From: Luteimonas viscosa
Lineage (GTDB): Bacteria; Pseudomonadota; Gammaproteobacteria; Xanthomonadales; Xanthomonadaceae
DNA: 64,000 nt
Direction: 5' to 3'
Assembly (NCBI RefSeq): GCF_008244685.1
Contig: NZ_VTFT01000003.1
Location: forward strand, 62,001-126,000
A program made the position numbers and the translations under genes. The notes beneath the pieces were generated by a model. That model did not search any database. It was not told where the DNA came from and was given only the letters and a program-made list of their open reading frames with translations. Positions within the stretch are counted from its first letter, which is position 1, and each line of letters begins with the position of its first letter. Below, one piece after another: positions 1-8,486 of this stretch.

Positions 1-114
1 GCCGCGCTTGTCCGTGCCCTCCCAGACGAACATCGGCAGGGTCACGCCTTCGCGCAACGGCGCTTTGGCCGTGCCCCGGGCGGCGGTCTTGGCGGCGGAA
101 CGTGTCACGGCCAT
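1..114 (-). CDS. pilC: Type IV pilus inner-membrane platform protein PilC, N-terminal fragment
   Basis: Only the first 38 codons are in the window; the gene runs off the left edge. PilC is the polytopic inner-membrane platform protein that works with the PilB and PilT ATPases in pilus extension and retraction. The visible N-terminus is a short basic, Ala-rich leader followed by a segment ending MFVWEGTDKRG, which matches the F-x-W-E-G-x-D-x-x-G opening typical of PilC/GspF proteins. The ATG lies at 112-114 on the minus strand. The gene follows pilB in the same direction, separated by a 343-base repeat-containing gap, so it may need its own promoter. Identification rests on this short stretch plus its position next to pilB. 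Confidence 0.82.
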   Translation of the reverse strand, partial: MAVTRSAAKTAARGTAKAPLREGVTLPMFVWEGTDKRG

Positions 115-457
115 CGGATTGTCCCCTGATGTTGTCCGGTCTCCCCGACCGGACGAATTCCCTTGCATGGTAACCGCTTAGGCAAGGAAGTGAAATTCAA
201 CTCTGTGACGGTGAGCAGGGTTTCGGGCCCTGCGGCAGAGGGAGACGAACTCCCTTCCCGCTTGCGGGAGAGGGGCCGGGGTGAGGGCCGGCTGCCGGGG
301 ATGCGTCCGCGCCGTTGGCACGCCCCCATCCGGCCCTTCGGGCCACCTTCCACCCGTGAAGGGCGCAATGCCCCGCAAGCGGGAGAAGGGAAGTCGGCCG
401 CCTGCCTCTACCCGGGCGAACGGATCGGCCCGCACGCAGGCAAGGGCGGCGCTCCAT
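115..457. other. pilB-pilC intergenic region, no gene
   Basis: This 343-base gap between pilB and pilC (both minus strand) contains no credible coding sequence. The small frames in it have no recognisable product and are filled with palindromic repeat. The centre holds a degenerate copy of the two-hairpin repeat described separately at 251-391. A pilC promoter may lie near 115-200, where the DNA is less G+C-rich, but no convincing -24/-12 or -35/-10 pair was found. Confidence 0.6.
251..391. repeat. Degenerate two-hairpin intergenic repeat (family A)
   Basis: Two palindromic arms are visible: CCCTTCCCGC-TT-GCGGGAGAGGG at the left, and a right arm containing CCCGCAAGCGGGAGAAGGG preceded by CATCCGGCCCTTCGGGCC. 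The same arms occur at 19564, 20120, 20310 and 23452. The spacing here is longer and the hairpins are imperfect, so this is probably an old copy. It lies wholly between two pil genes. Confidence 0.75.
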
Positions 458-2182
458 TCAATCCTTCGTCACCCGGTTGATCTCCGCCAGGCTGGTCATG
501 CCCTTCTTCACCTTCAGCAGTGCCGAACCGCGCAGGTCGCGCACGCCCGAGCGTTGCGCCGCGGCCGCGATCTGGATCGCATTGCCGCCTTCCAGCACGA
601 TCGCCGCGATCTCGTCGGTCATCGGCATCACCTGGTAGAGGCCGGTGCGCCCCTTGTAGCCATTGGTGCAGTCGTCGCAGCCCACGGCCTCGTAGACGAC
701 GAACCCCTCGTTGATCTCGGCCTCGGTGTAGCCCTCGGCCAGCAATGCGTGATCGGGCAGGTCCACCTTGCGCTTGCACTTGTCGCACAGCCGCCGCGCC
801 AGGCGCTGCGCGATCACCAGGGTGACCGAGCTGGTGATGTTGTAGGGCGCGATGCCCATGTTCATCAGTCGCGCGATGGTCTGCGGCGCGTCGTTGGTGT
901 GCAGGGTGGACAGCACCATGTGGCCGGTCTGCGCGGCCTTGATCGCGATCTCGGCGGTTTCCAGGTCGCGGATCTCGCCGACCATGATGATGTCCGGGTC
1001 CTGTCGCAGGAAGCTGCGCAGCGCGGCGGCGAAGGTCATGCCGCGACGCTCGTTCTGCTGCACCTGGTTCACGCCCGGCAGGCGGATTTCCACCGGATCC
1101 TCGACCGTGGAGATATTGCGGATCTCGTCGTTGAGGATGCCCAGCGCCGTGTACAGCGAGACCGTCTTGCCCGAGCCGGTGGGACCGGTGACCAGCACCA
1201 TGCCGTAGGGCTTGTGGATGGCCTCCTCGAACAGCTTCTGCTGGTCGGGCTCGTAACCGAGCTTGTCGATGCCCAGCTTCGCGGCGCTGGCGTCGAGAAT
1301 ACGCAGCACCACCTTCTCGCCGAACAGGGTGGGCAGGGTGCTGACGCGGAAGTCGATCTGCTTGGTCTTGCTGATGTTGAGCTTGATGCGGCCGTCCTGC
1401 GGGATGCGCTTCTCGGCGATGTCCAGCTGCGCCATCACCTTCAGGCGGGCGGTGATGCGCGAATTGAGCTTGACCGGCATCTTCGCGGTCTGCTTGAGGA
1501 TGCCGTCGACCCGCAGGCGCACCCGGTAATCGGTTTCGTAGGGTTCGAAGTGGATGTCCGAGGCGCCGCGCTTGATCGCGTCGATCAGCACCTTGTTGAC
1601 GAACTTCACGACCGGCGCATCGTCCTGCTTGCCGTCGGCGCCGGTGTCCCGGGTCTCCTCGTCGCCGCCCTCGACGTCGAGGTTCTCGAGCCCGTCGGCA
1701 TCGTCGAGCGAGTCGCCGAAAGTGTCCGACGCCTGCAGCCACAGCTCCAGCGTGCGCCGGATTCCGTCCTCATCCAGCAGGATCGGTTCCACCACCAGGT
1801 TGGTGTGGAACTTGATCTCGTCCAGCGCATGGCTGTTGGTCGGGTCGGACGTGCCCACGAACAGCTTGGCCCCGCGCTTGAACAGCGGCAGCACCTGGTG
1901 CTTGTTCAGCAGTTCCTCGCTGACCAGCTTGACCGCGCTGACCGACGCGTCCATGGCGCCGGGGTCGAAGATCGGCATGCCGAACTCGATCGAGTTCGCG
2001 GCCGCCATCTGCGCGGCGGTCACCAGCTTGTGCTCGCGCAGCCAGGCGGCCACCGGCTTGCGCTCGGCCGTGGCCTTGTCGAGCGCCTCGCGGGCGTTGC
2101 CCTCGTCAAGGGCGCCGTCCATCACCAGGCGGCGGGCGATGCCGGTGATGCCGACGAGGTTCGGGGTCGGGACTGCGCTCAT
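458..2182 (-). CDS. pilB: Type IV pilus assembly ATPase PilB
   Basis: PilB is the hexameric cytoplasmic ATPase that powers pilus extension through PilC. The 574-residue product has the N-terminal MshEN/GspE-N region and the C-terminal GspE ATPase. The Walker A motif GPTGSGKT is near residues 333-340. An Asp/Walker B region includes IIMVGEIRDLETA, followed by the His box around STLHTND. The zinc-binding tetracysteine motif appears as CDKC and later CDDC before GRTGLYQV. The ATG at 2182 was chosen over an in-frame ATG 15 bases upstream because the AGGAGG Shine-Dalgarno lies between them, 6 bases before the chosen start. A good sigma-54 site lies at 2216-2231. Length and motifs are normal for the family. 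Confidence 0.97.
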   Translation of the reverse strand: MSAVPTPNLVGITGIARRLVMDGALDEGNAREALDKATAERKPVAAWLREHKLVTAAQMAAANSIEFGMPIFDPGAMDASVSAVKLVSEELLNKHQVLPLFKRGAKLFVGTSDPTNSHALDEIKFHTNLVVEPILLDEDGIRRTLELWLQASDTFGDSLDDADGLENLDVEGGDEETRDTGADGKQDDAPVVKFVNKVLIDAIKRGASDIHFEPYETDYRVRLRVDGILKQTAKMPVKLNSRITARLKVMAQLDIAEKRIPQDGRIKLNISKTKQIDFRVSTLPTLFGEKVVLRILDASAAKLGIDKLGYEPDQQKLFEEAIHKPYGMVLVTGPTGSGKTVSLYTALGILNDEIRNISTVEDPVEIRLPGVNQVQQNERRGMTFAAALRSFLRQDPDIIMVGEIRDLETAEIAIKAAQTGHMVLSTLHTNDAPQTIARLMNMGIAPYNITSSVTLVIAQRLARRLCDKCKRKVDLPDHALLAEGYTEAEINEGFVVYEAVGCDDCTNGYKGRTGLYQVMPMTDEIAAIVLEGGNAIQIAAAAQRSGVRDLRGSALLKVKKGMTSLAEINRVTKD

Positions 2183-2215
2183 GTCGTGCCTCCTCAATGC
2201 GCCGACTTTACCCCA

Positions 2216-2231
2216 AGCACATCATGTGCCA
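2216..2231 (-). promoter_or_regulatory. Predicted sigma-54 (-24/-12) promoter of pilB
   Basis: Read on the minus strand the site is TGGCACATGATGTGCT. The GG and GC dinucleotides have the exact 10-base spacing of the consensus TGGCACG-N4-TTGCW, with mismatches only at the seventh and twelfth positions. The expected start of transcription is about 25 bases before the pilB ATG, leaving room for its AGGAGG ribosome binding site. The core is also a 13-base palindrome, so an operator is an alternative reading. Confidence 0.6.
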
Positions 2232-2313
2232 AAGGGACTTGCGCCACTTTCCGGAGAAATCGCCTCCAGTCGGCGGCCGTTTCGGGCTACTCTTTGCCGC
2301 CAGAGGGGAATCC

Positions 2314-3168
2314 ATGCGTCTTTCCGTCATCCTGCCTGCCAAGAACGAGGCCGAGGGCCTGCGCCAGACCCTGCCTCGCGTGCGCGAAGCCCACCCCGAC
2401 GCCGAGCTGATCGTCGTGGACGACGGCTCCAGCGACGGCACCGCCGCGGTCGCCGCGGCACACGGGGCCCGGGTGCTGTCGAGCCCCTATTCGATGGGCA
2501 ACGGCGCGGCGATCAAGCGCGGTGCCCGGGCCGCCACCGGCGAGATCCTGGTGTTCATGGATGCCGATGGCCAGCACGACCCTGCAGAGATTGCCAAGTT
2601 GCTGAAGCGTCTGGACCAAGGCTATGACCTGGTTGTCGGCGCGCGCGGTGCTGGAGGGCAAGCCAATGCCGGGAGGGGCCTGGCGAACAGGTTCTACAAC
2701 CGGCTCGCCAGTTGGATGACCGGACATCGCGTGGACGATCTCACCTCAGGATTCCGCGTGGTGCGCGCGGATCGCTTTCGAGAGTTCCTCCACCTGCTGC
2801 CGAACGGGTTCAGTTACCCGACCACCAGTACCATGGCGTTCTTCCGGAGCGCCTATGCCGTGGACTACGTTCCTGTCGATGTGACGCGTCGTGTCGGCAA
2901 CACCAGCCACATCCGGCCCATCAAGGATGGAGTCCGGTTTCTGTTGATCATCTTCCGCATCGCCACGTTATATTCGCCGCTCAAGCTCTTCGCGCCTGCC
3001 GCGATGGCTTTTTTCTTGCTGGGGGTCGGGTACTACGGCTATACGTACGCCACGCAAGGCCGATTCACCAACATGAGCGCATTGCTGTTCAGTGCGGCCG
3101 TCATCGTGTTCCTGATCGGTCTTGTGTCGGAGCAGATCACCGCATTGACGTACAAGCGGGACCCTTAG
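2314..3168 (+). CDS. GT2 family glycosyltransferase, polyprenyl-phosphate (DPM1/GtrB-like) type
   Basis: This 284-residue protein is a family 2 glycosyltransferase with a GT-A domain: SVILPAKNEAEGL at the N-terminus, VVDDGSSDGT near residue 34, and the metal-binding MDADGQHDP near residues 82-90. Two hydrophobic segments follow, near residues 213-237 and 245-265. That arrangement is typical of enzymes that load one sugar from a nucleotide donor onto undecaprenyl phosphate on the cytoplasmic face. The ATG at 2314 follows a GAGGGGAA ribosome binding site; the frame upstream has no family similarity. It is the first gene of the plus-strand glycan cluster, divergent from pilB. The sugar is unknown. 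An attractive inference is that it makes the lipid-linked donor for the GT-C proteins at 12793-16561. Confidence 0.85.
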   Translation: MRLSVILPAKNEAEGLRQTLPRVREAHPDAELIVVDDGSSDGTAAVAAAHGARVLSSPYSMGNGAAIKRGARAATGEILVFMDADGQHDPAEIAKLLKRLDQGYDLVVGARGAGGQANAGRGLANRFYNRLASWMTGHRVDDLTSGFRVVRADRFREFLHLLPNGFSYPTTSTMAFFRSAYAVDYVPVDVTRRVGNTSHIRPIKDGVRFLLIIFRIATLYSPLKLFAPAAMAFFLLGVGYYGYTYATQGRFTNMSALLFSAAVIVFLIGLVSEQITALTYKRDP

Positions 3169-3464
3169 TGCCAACGCGAGCAAAGGCGGTGGATTGGATC
3201 GACTTGGGGGAGCAGCGGCGGACTGAAGGCGGCTGTGACGGCGATGCAACGACTTGTCGTTTTGGGGAAGTATCCCCAACGTTCCAGTCAAGTCTCGTCG
3301 CAGTCGACGGCCCATGTGCAGGCTGTGTCGGCACTCGATCCTCATCCAAGCGGAGCATCAGTGGCGACACCAATCGCCAACTCCGCATGTCGCTCGCGCG
3401 GGTCATGCCCTGCACAGCGCATGGCCATCAACGGCCCTCCGTGGCGAAAGTCGGAGGCTGAGCC
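3169..3464. other. Gap within the glycan cluster, no recognised gene
   Basis: This 296-base gap separates the GT2 from the first GT4, in a cluster whose other genes mostly overlap. Short open frames cross it, but none gives a recognisable product. It could be the remnant of a deleted gene or hold an internal promoter; neither can be shown from the sequence. A weak ribosome binding site (GGAGG) lies just before the GTG at 3465. Confidence 0.4.
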
Positions 3465-4661
3465 GTGCCGCAAGACTGCAAACCCAGGCTGCTGGTCCTG
3501 GCATCCACTTATCCCCGGTGGGCTGGGGATCCCGAGCCGGGTTTCGTGCACGAATTGGCGTGCCGGCTGACCGACCGGTTCCACGTCACCGTACTGTGTC
3601 CGCACGCAGCAGGCGCGCCGGTGGTGGAAACGATGGACGACGTCGATGTCGTACGCTATCGCTACGCGCCGGAAGCATGGGAAACGCTGGTCAACGATGG
3701 TGGCATCGTCACCAACCTCCGGCGCGCCAAGTGGAAATACCTGCTGGTACCGGGCTTCGTGCTGGCCCAGGCATGGCGCGCGTGGCGCCTGATCCGGCGT
3801 CAGCGTATCGACGTGTTACATGCGCATTGGCTGGTTCCGCAAGGATTCGTCGCCGTACTGCTTTCGAAGCTGAGTCGTCGTGCCCTCCCGTTCCTGGTGA
3901 CCTCACACGGTGCGGACCTCTTTGCCCTGCGCGCGTGGCCATTCCCCGCTATCAAACGCCTCGTGGTTCGGGAGGCCGCAGGCGTGACCGTGGTCAGTGA
4001 GGGAATGCTGGCCGGGATGGCGGCGCTGGGCGGCGGTCCGGACCGTGTGGCGGTGGAGCCGATGGGGGTCGACCTGAAGGGACGTTTCCGACCGGATCCA
4101 GCCCTGCCGAGATCCCGTTCCGAAATCCTGTTTGTAGGCAGGCTTGTCGAGAAGAAGGGGTTGCAGCATCTCTTGGAAGCGATTCCCTTGATCCGGCTGG
4201 AGCGGCCGGATGTGCGCCTGACTGTTGCCGGCTTCGGACCGGATCTGGAAGTACGGCGCGAGCATGCCGTCAGACTTGGCATCGACGATGCGGTGAATTT
4301 CCTCGGCCCGGTCGCCCAGCAGCATCTCCCCGATCTTTACCGACGGGCAGCGCTGTTCGTCGCACCATTTGTGGAGGCCGATTCGGGTGATCAGGATGGC
4401 CTCGGACTGGTTTTGATAGAAGCCCTTGGTTGCGGCTGCCCAGTCGTGGTGTCCAGGCTGCCGGCGACCCGGGCCCTGCTCACATCCTGCGCGGGCATGT
4501 ACGAAGCGGCGCCTGGTGACCCGGGCTCGATTTCGCAGGCAGTGCTTGAAGCACTGGATGCGGCAAAGTCTCCCCGCGTCGAAGACATTGCCGGGTTCGA
4601 CTGGGACGAGAGGGCGGCCGCTTACGGGGCCCTGCTCGAGCACATAGCGGCCGACCCGTGA
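3465..4661 (+). CDS. GT4 family glycosyltransferase
   Basis: This 398-residue soluble or membrane-associated GT-B glycosyltransferase should transfer a sugar from an activated donor during surface-glycan assembly. The N-terminal acceptor domain starts LLVLASTYPRWAGDPEPGF and contains VLHAHWLVPQG and TSHGADLF. The C-terminal GT4 domain contains ILFVGRLVEKKGLQHLLEA, then VAPFVEADSGDQDGLGLVL followed by IEALGCGCPVV, the family's E-x7-E-like donor-binding region. The start is GTG at 3465 after GGAGG. Its stop overlaps the start of the flippase gene (GTGA at 4658-4661), indicating translational coupling. Donor and acceptor cannot be named. Confidence 0.9.
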   Translation: MPQDCKPRLLVLASTYPRWAGDPEPGFVHELACRLTDRFHVTVLCPHAAGAPVVETMDDVDVVRYRYAPEAWETLVNDGGIVTNLRRAKWKYLLVPGFVLAQAWRAWRLIRRQRIDVLHAHWLVPQGFVAVLLSKLSRRALPFLVTSHGADLFALRAWPFPAIKRLVVREAAGVTVVSEGMLAGMAALGGGPDRVAVEPMGVDLKGRFRPDPALPRSRSEILFVGRLVEKKGLQHLLEAIPLIRLERPDVRLTVAGFGPDLEVRREHAVRLGIDDAVNFLGPVAQQHLPDLYRRAALFVAPFVEADSGDQDGLGLVLIEALGCGCPVVVSRLPATRALLTSCAGMYEAAPGDPGSISQAVLEALDAAKSPRVEDIAGFDWDERAAAYGALLEHIAADP

Positions 4662-5935
4662 CCTGGGGTTCGCGACCCACCTCATGGATGCAGCCTTTGG
4701 CCAGAAGCGCTGCCACGGTGTTCGCCTGGAATGCTGCCCGACTCGTCTCCCAGTTGGCGTGGGTGCTGCTGCTGGCGCGGGCCCTCGGCCCGCAGGGGTA
4801 CGGTGTTTTCTCCGGGCTTGCCGGGCTGGGTCTTGCGCTGGGTGGTTTCGCGGCCTTTGGCATGGGTCTGCGTCTCTATCAGGACGTCGCGCGCAACCAC
4901 CGGGAACTGCCGGCCCATTGGCCGTTGGTGCGCCTGGCACTGGCCTGGAGCGCGCCGGCCCTGTTCGCGCTCTATCTGCTGTCGTCCTTCGCAGTGCAGG
5001 CTGAAACAGAGATGGTCGTCCTGCTGTCGATTGGACTTGCCGAAGTCGTGCTGGCACCGCTCTGCACGCAGGTAGCGTTTGCTTACGCATCCCTGGGCAG
5101 GATGGGCGAAGCGGCCGCCGTTCCGGTAGCCCTGTCCTTGGCAAGGGTTGCGGCGGCGCTGGCGTACCTGTTGGCCACGCCGACATCCGGCCTGTCGGCC
5201 TACGCCATGATGCATGTCGTCGCGACGCTGGGCGCCGTTCTCTGGGTCTGGTCAAGTGCGCACCGTCGGCTCGGACTGCCGCGGCACACACGGCAGATCG
5301 GGAATCGGGAACTGAAGTCGGGCCTCGGCTTCTCATCGCTTTGGGCAAGCGGGCTGGCACTGACTTCGTTGGACAAGACCTCGGCCATGTATGCGGGGGG
5401 CGGCGCGGTGGCGGGGGAGTACACGGCCGGGTATCGGCTTGCTTCCATTGTGGCGCTGCCCGTCGAAGCGCTGACGACCACCATCATGCCCAGGCTGTTC
5501 AGGGCAGGCGGAGGCAGGCCCATCGCGCCTCGGACAGTCGCTCTGCTCCTGGGAGGGGTTCTCTTGTACGGCTTGGCTGCCGGTTGGCTGGCCAGCCGCA
5601 TACTTCCGATACTGCCCGTCTTGCTTGGCGAAGGTTTCGCTGGCGTCGTGCCATTGGTCGCATTGCTTGGCTGGTGGGTGCCGGCGTATTGCCTGAGAAT
5701 GCTGACCGGCAACATGATGCTGGGCTATGGCCGCAAGGGGTTTCGGGTGGGCTTGGAGCTCTCCGGGCTTATGGTAATGACCGCCCTGATGCTTGTCTGG
5801 ATACCAGGGGAAGGGCTGGCGGGAGCGTTCCGGGCGCTGCTGGCTGCCGAGTGGATGATGGCCTGCGTTGGCGTCGTCCTGTTAGCGGGCATCTCGCGCC
5901 GCCGTGTCGATGGATACGCGCCCAATGGACCTTGA
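4658..5935 (+). CDS. Wzx-like oligosaccharide flippase (MOP/polysaccharide exporter family)
   Basis: This 425-residue, strongly hydrophobic protein is a multi-spanning transporter of the Wzx/MOP type. Such proteins flip undecaprenyl-linked oligosaccharides across the inner membrane. The N-terminal region (ATVFAWNAARLVSQLAWVLLLARALGPQGYGVFSGL) carries the family's ARxLGPxxYGxFS-like segment, and about a dozen membrane segments follow. The GTG start lies inside the stop of the preceding GT4 gene. No polymerase (Wzy) or priming transferase is visible in the cluster. Either it exports short repeat units, or the missing enzymes are encoded elsewhere. Confidence 0.87.
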   Translation: MTWGSRPTSWMQPLARSAATVFAWNAARLVSQLAWVLLLARALGPQGYGVFSGLAGLGLALGGFAAFGMGLRLYQDVARNHRELPAHWPLVRLALAWSAPALFALYLLSSFAVQAETEMVVLLSIGLAEVVLAPLCTQVAFAYASLGRMGEAAAVPVALSLARVAAALAYLLATPTSGLSAYAMMHVVATLGAVLWVWSSAHRRLGLPRHTRQIGNRELKSGLGFSSLWASGLALTSLDKTSAMYAGGGAVAGEYTAGYRLASIVALPVEALTTTIMPRLFRAGGGRPIAPRTVALLLGGVLLYGLAAGWLASRILPILPVLLGEGFAGVVPLVALLGWWVPAYCLRMLTGNMMLGYGRKGFRVGLELSGLMVMTALMLVWIPGEGLAGAFRALLAAEWMMACVGVVLLAGISRRRVDGYAPNGP

Positions 5936-6728
5936 GCATATTCACGCGATCAGGGATCGGGAGCTGGAGTCCATTTGCAATCTCATCCGGCGTTTCAAGC
6001 CCTCCGCGCAGCCCCTTGATGTACTCGACGTAGGAGCGGGAAGCGGTCGCCAGGCCGCTGGACTGGCGGCGCTAGGCCATCGCGTCTCGGCCGTCGATAT
6101 CGACACGAGTGCATATGCGGACAGCGCCTGTTACCCGATCTCGATATACGACGGAAGGAACCTGCCTTTTGCCGACGCGTCCTTCGACGTCGTCGTCAGT
6201 TCCAACGTGCTCGAACACGTGCAGGACCTTGACGCGCTGCTGGCCGATATGAGTCGGGTTCTTCGGAGAGAGGGCATTGCCGTGCACGTACTGCCAACCC
6301 ATACCTGGCGCGTCTGGACCACGCTGGCGCACGCGCCGTGGGTCCTGAAGCGGAGTTGGCAGTTGATCACGGGCGGGCGACAACGTCGGACTCAGGCAGG
6401 AGGTGACAGTCGGGCGCACGCGGAACGTCGTGCTTCGATGTCGGTCATCATTCCGAGCCGCCACGGTGAAAGAGGGAACCTTTTGACGGAAGTCTGGTAC
6501 TTCTCCCCCGCCTGGTGGAGGCGCACTTTCCGGCGAAACGGCTGGACGCCCGTACACGACGAGAAGTGCGACCTGTTTTACACCGGGACGATGCTGCTCT
6601 CGACACGCCTCGACCTGGCGGCGCGGCAAGGACTGGCTCGTTTCCTTGGAAGCTCGACACATGGCTATGTACTCCGATCTCGCCGAGGAATGGAAAGCGC
6701 GGCAACCAACCTGTTGGATGAGTACTGA
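5904..6728 (+). CDS. Class I SAM-dependent methyltransferase
   Basis: This protein of up to 274 residues is a Rossmann-fold methyltransferase. Motif I is DVLDVGAGSGRQAAGLA, the acidic end of strand beta-2 is VSAVDID, and the Methyltransf_11-type block is FDVVVSSNVLEHVQDLDALL. The target is probably a sugar or lipid-linked intermediate, as inferred only from the neighbours. Three starts are possible: GTG at 5904 and ATGs at 5910 and 5925. None has a good ribosome binding site, and all overlap the end of the flippase gene, so coupled translation is likely. The stop overlaps the ATG of the next methyltransferase (TGATG). Confidence 0.85.
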   Translation: MSMDTRPMDLEHIHAIRDRELESICNLIRRFKPSAQPLDVLDVGAGSGRQAAGLAALGHRVSAVDIDTSAYADSACYPISIYDGRNLPFADASFDVVVSSNVLEHVQDLDALLADMSRVLRREGIAVHVLPTHTWRVWTTLAHAPWVLKRSWQLITGGRQRRTQAGGDSRAHAERRASMSVIIPSRHGERGNLLTEVWYFSPAWWRRTFRRNGWTPVHDEKCDLFYTGTMLLSTRLDLAARQGLARFLGSSTHGYVLRSRRGMESAATNLLDEY

Positions 6729-7726
6729 TGGACGCGACGTTTCCCCGCTTGGTCGATCCCGTCGTTGGTCAGCCCCTCTCGCGTGATTGCGAAGCGCTGG
6801 TTTCCATGCAGGGACGGCGGTATCCAATCGTGGCCGGCATCCCCCGGTTCGTGCCCGAGGAGAACTATGCCTTGGCCTTTGGCGAGCAATGGGTGCGGTT
6901 CCCGCGTACCCAGTTGGACTCCGCAACCGGGTTGACCCTGTCGCGAGACCGGCTCGAACGCTGTCTGGGACATGCGCTGGCCGAACTGTCCGGCCAGCTG
7001 GTGCTCGAAGCCGGTTCCGGCGCAGGCAGGTTCACAGAGCTGTTGCTGCAATCAGGCGCGACGCTGGACTCGTTCGACTACTCCGGCGCGGTTTCGGCCA
7101 ATGCCGGGAATAACGGAGCGCATCCCAAGCTCAGCCTCGTGCAGGCGGACGTCAGGCAAATGCCGTTCCCGCGTGAGACGTATGATCTGGTCGTGTGTCT
7201 GGGGGTCGTACAACACACGCCCGATCCGGAGGAAACGTTGCGCGCCCTCTGGTCCCGGGTCCGCCCTGGCGGACGCCTCGTGTTCGACCATTACAGGTTC
7301 AAGATCAGGAACTACCTGCCTCCGCCACTCGGCACGGCGGGGATCGTGTATCGCCGTTACTTTCTGGGGTTGCCGCGTGAAGAGCGCTTCGACGCGGTGA
7401 AGCGCGTGGTCGACAGGTGGTTTCCCCTGATATGGAAGTACCGCGAAAACTACCCGATCCAGTTCCTCCTCAGCCGCTTGAACCCGGTCGTCAACTACTA
7501 CCCGCATTTCGGCCTGAAAGACCGGCAGATGTACTACGAATGGATGTTGCTGGACACCCATGACGCTATGACCGATGTGTACAAGCATCGCAGGACCGCA
7601 CGAGGCATCAATCGATTCCTGAAAGCTCTAGGTGCTGAGGATGTCAGGGTGTGGCACGGCGGCAATGGAGTCGAGGCTTCCTGTCGAAAGCCTCAGAAGA
7701 AGCGTGGCTGGACGGAGGGCAGATGA
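6728..7726 (+). CDS. Class I SAM-dependent methyltransferase with Trm112-like N-terminus
   Basis: This 332-residue methyltransferase begins with a short Trm112p-like module (LVDPVVGQPLS ... RRYPIVAGIPRFV). That module normally carries zinc cysteines, which are absent here. The catalytic domain shows LVLEAGSGAGRFTELLL (motif I) and YDLVVCLGVVQHTPDPEETL. The C-terminal third, rich in Tyr and aromatic residues, looks like the extension seen in glycan-cluster methyltransferases. It overlaps the preceding gene by one base (TGATG) and the next by four (ATGA), so it belongs to one tightly coupled operon. The substrate is unknown. Confidence 0.85.
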   Translation: MDATFPRLVDPVVGQPLSRDCEALVSMQGRRYPIVAGIPRFVPEENYALAFGEQWVRFPRTQLDSATGLTLSRDRLERCLGHALAELSGQLVLEAGSGAGRFTELLLQSGATLDSFDYSGAVSANAGNNGAHPKLSLVQADVRQMPFPRETYDLVVCLGVVQHTPDPEETLRALWSRVRPGGRLVFDHYRFKIRNYLPPPLGTAGIVYRRYFLGLPREERFDAVKRVVDRWFPLIWKYRENYPIQFLLSRLNPVVNYYPHFGLKDRQMYYEWMLLDTHDAMTDVYKHRRTARGINRFLKALGAEDVRVWHGGNGVEASCRKPQKKRGWTEGR

Positions 7727-8445
7727 AGAAGATCTTGCGCGACTATCGGGATTTCAGAAGGAATCGAGAATTTCGCGATGTTCCGAAGTGGCATCGTGAA
7801 ATCATGGAAAAGGTGTTGCCGTTCACCATGGCCGGGCCAGAACGAACATTGGCCACGATCTGCGCGGTAGAGTACGTGGTAAGAAACTCGGTGCCTGGTG
7901 CCGTTGTCGAATGCGGCGTCTGGCAGGGTGGGCAGATGATGGCGGCTGCACTGACCCTGCTGCAGCTCGGAGAGAGCCGCGAGATCATCCTGTTCGACAC
8001 GTTCTCCGGCATGACGGCACCAACCCCAGCAGATCGCGACCTTGATGGTGCTGATGCAAGGCCGGTGTTCGAGCAGCTTTCCAAGAAGGAAGTCGGCGAT
8101 CGCTGGTGCGAGGCCGGGATAGAGGAGGTCCATCGGAACCTCGCTTCGACTGGTTATCCGATGGAGTTCGTCCGGCTGGTTCAGGGCCCAGTGGAAGAGA
8201 CCCTTCCCGACCATGCGCCCGCGCAGATCTCCTGCCTGCGCCTGGACACCGATTGGTACGAGTCAACTCTGCACGAGCTTGAGCACCTCTATCCCCGTGT
8301 CGCGTCACTAGGTGTGGTGATTGTCGACGACTACGGGCACTGGCAGGGTGCCAGGCAGGCTACGGACGAGTATCTCGCAACTAACGGAATTCCGGCGTTG
8401 ATGCACAGGATCGACTACACCGGTCGGCAGTTTGTGAAGCGCTGA
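7723..8445 (+). CDS. TylF/MycF-family O-methyltransferase
   Basis: This 240-residue protein resembles the TylF/MycF family of metal-dependent SAM O-methyltransferases, which methylate sugar hydroxyls in macrolides and some surface glycans. Visible motifs are VVECGVWQGGQMMAAAL, ILFDTFSGMTAPT, CLRLDTDWYESTL and VVIVDDYGHWQGA; the acidic residues of the last two fit the metal site. The ATG at 7723 follows GGAGGG and overlaps the upstream stop (ATGA). The frame extends further upstream but without family similarity. With its two methyltransferase neighbours it suggests a multiply O-methylated sugar in the glycan. Confidence 0.88.
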   Translation: MKKILRDYRDFRRNREFRDVPKWHREIMEKVLPFTMAGPERTLATICAVEYVVRNSVPGAVVECGVWQGGQMMAAALTLLQLGESREIILFDTFSGMTAPTPADRDLDGADARPVFEQLSKKEVGDRWCEAGIEEVHRNLASTGYPMEFVRLVQGPVEETLPDHAPAQISCLRLDTDWYESTLHELEHLYPRVASLGVVIVDDYGHWQGARQATDEYLATNGIPALMHRIDYTGRQFVKR

Positions 8446-8486
8446 GTCCCAGACGCTCTCGCGGAGTCTACGAGACAGCAGATGTC

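Noticed and set aside
281..2410. A 709-codon plus-strand open frame opposite pilB
   Set aside because: It is the antisense shadow of pilB in G+C-rich DNA; its low-complexity Arg/His/Gln composition and lack of any domain mark it as non-coding.
3169..3464. Possible remnant of a deleted glycosyltransferase gene
   Set aside because: No frame gives recognisable similarity to any family, so no pseudogene can be supported.
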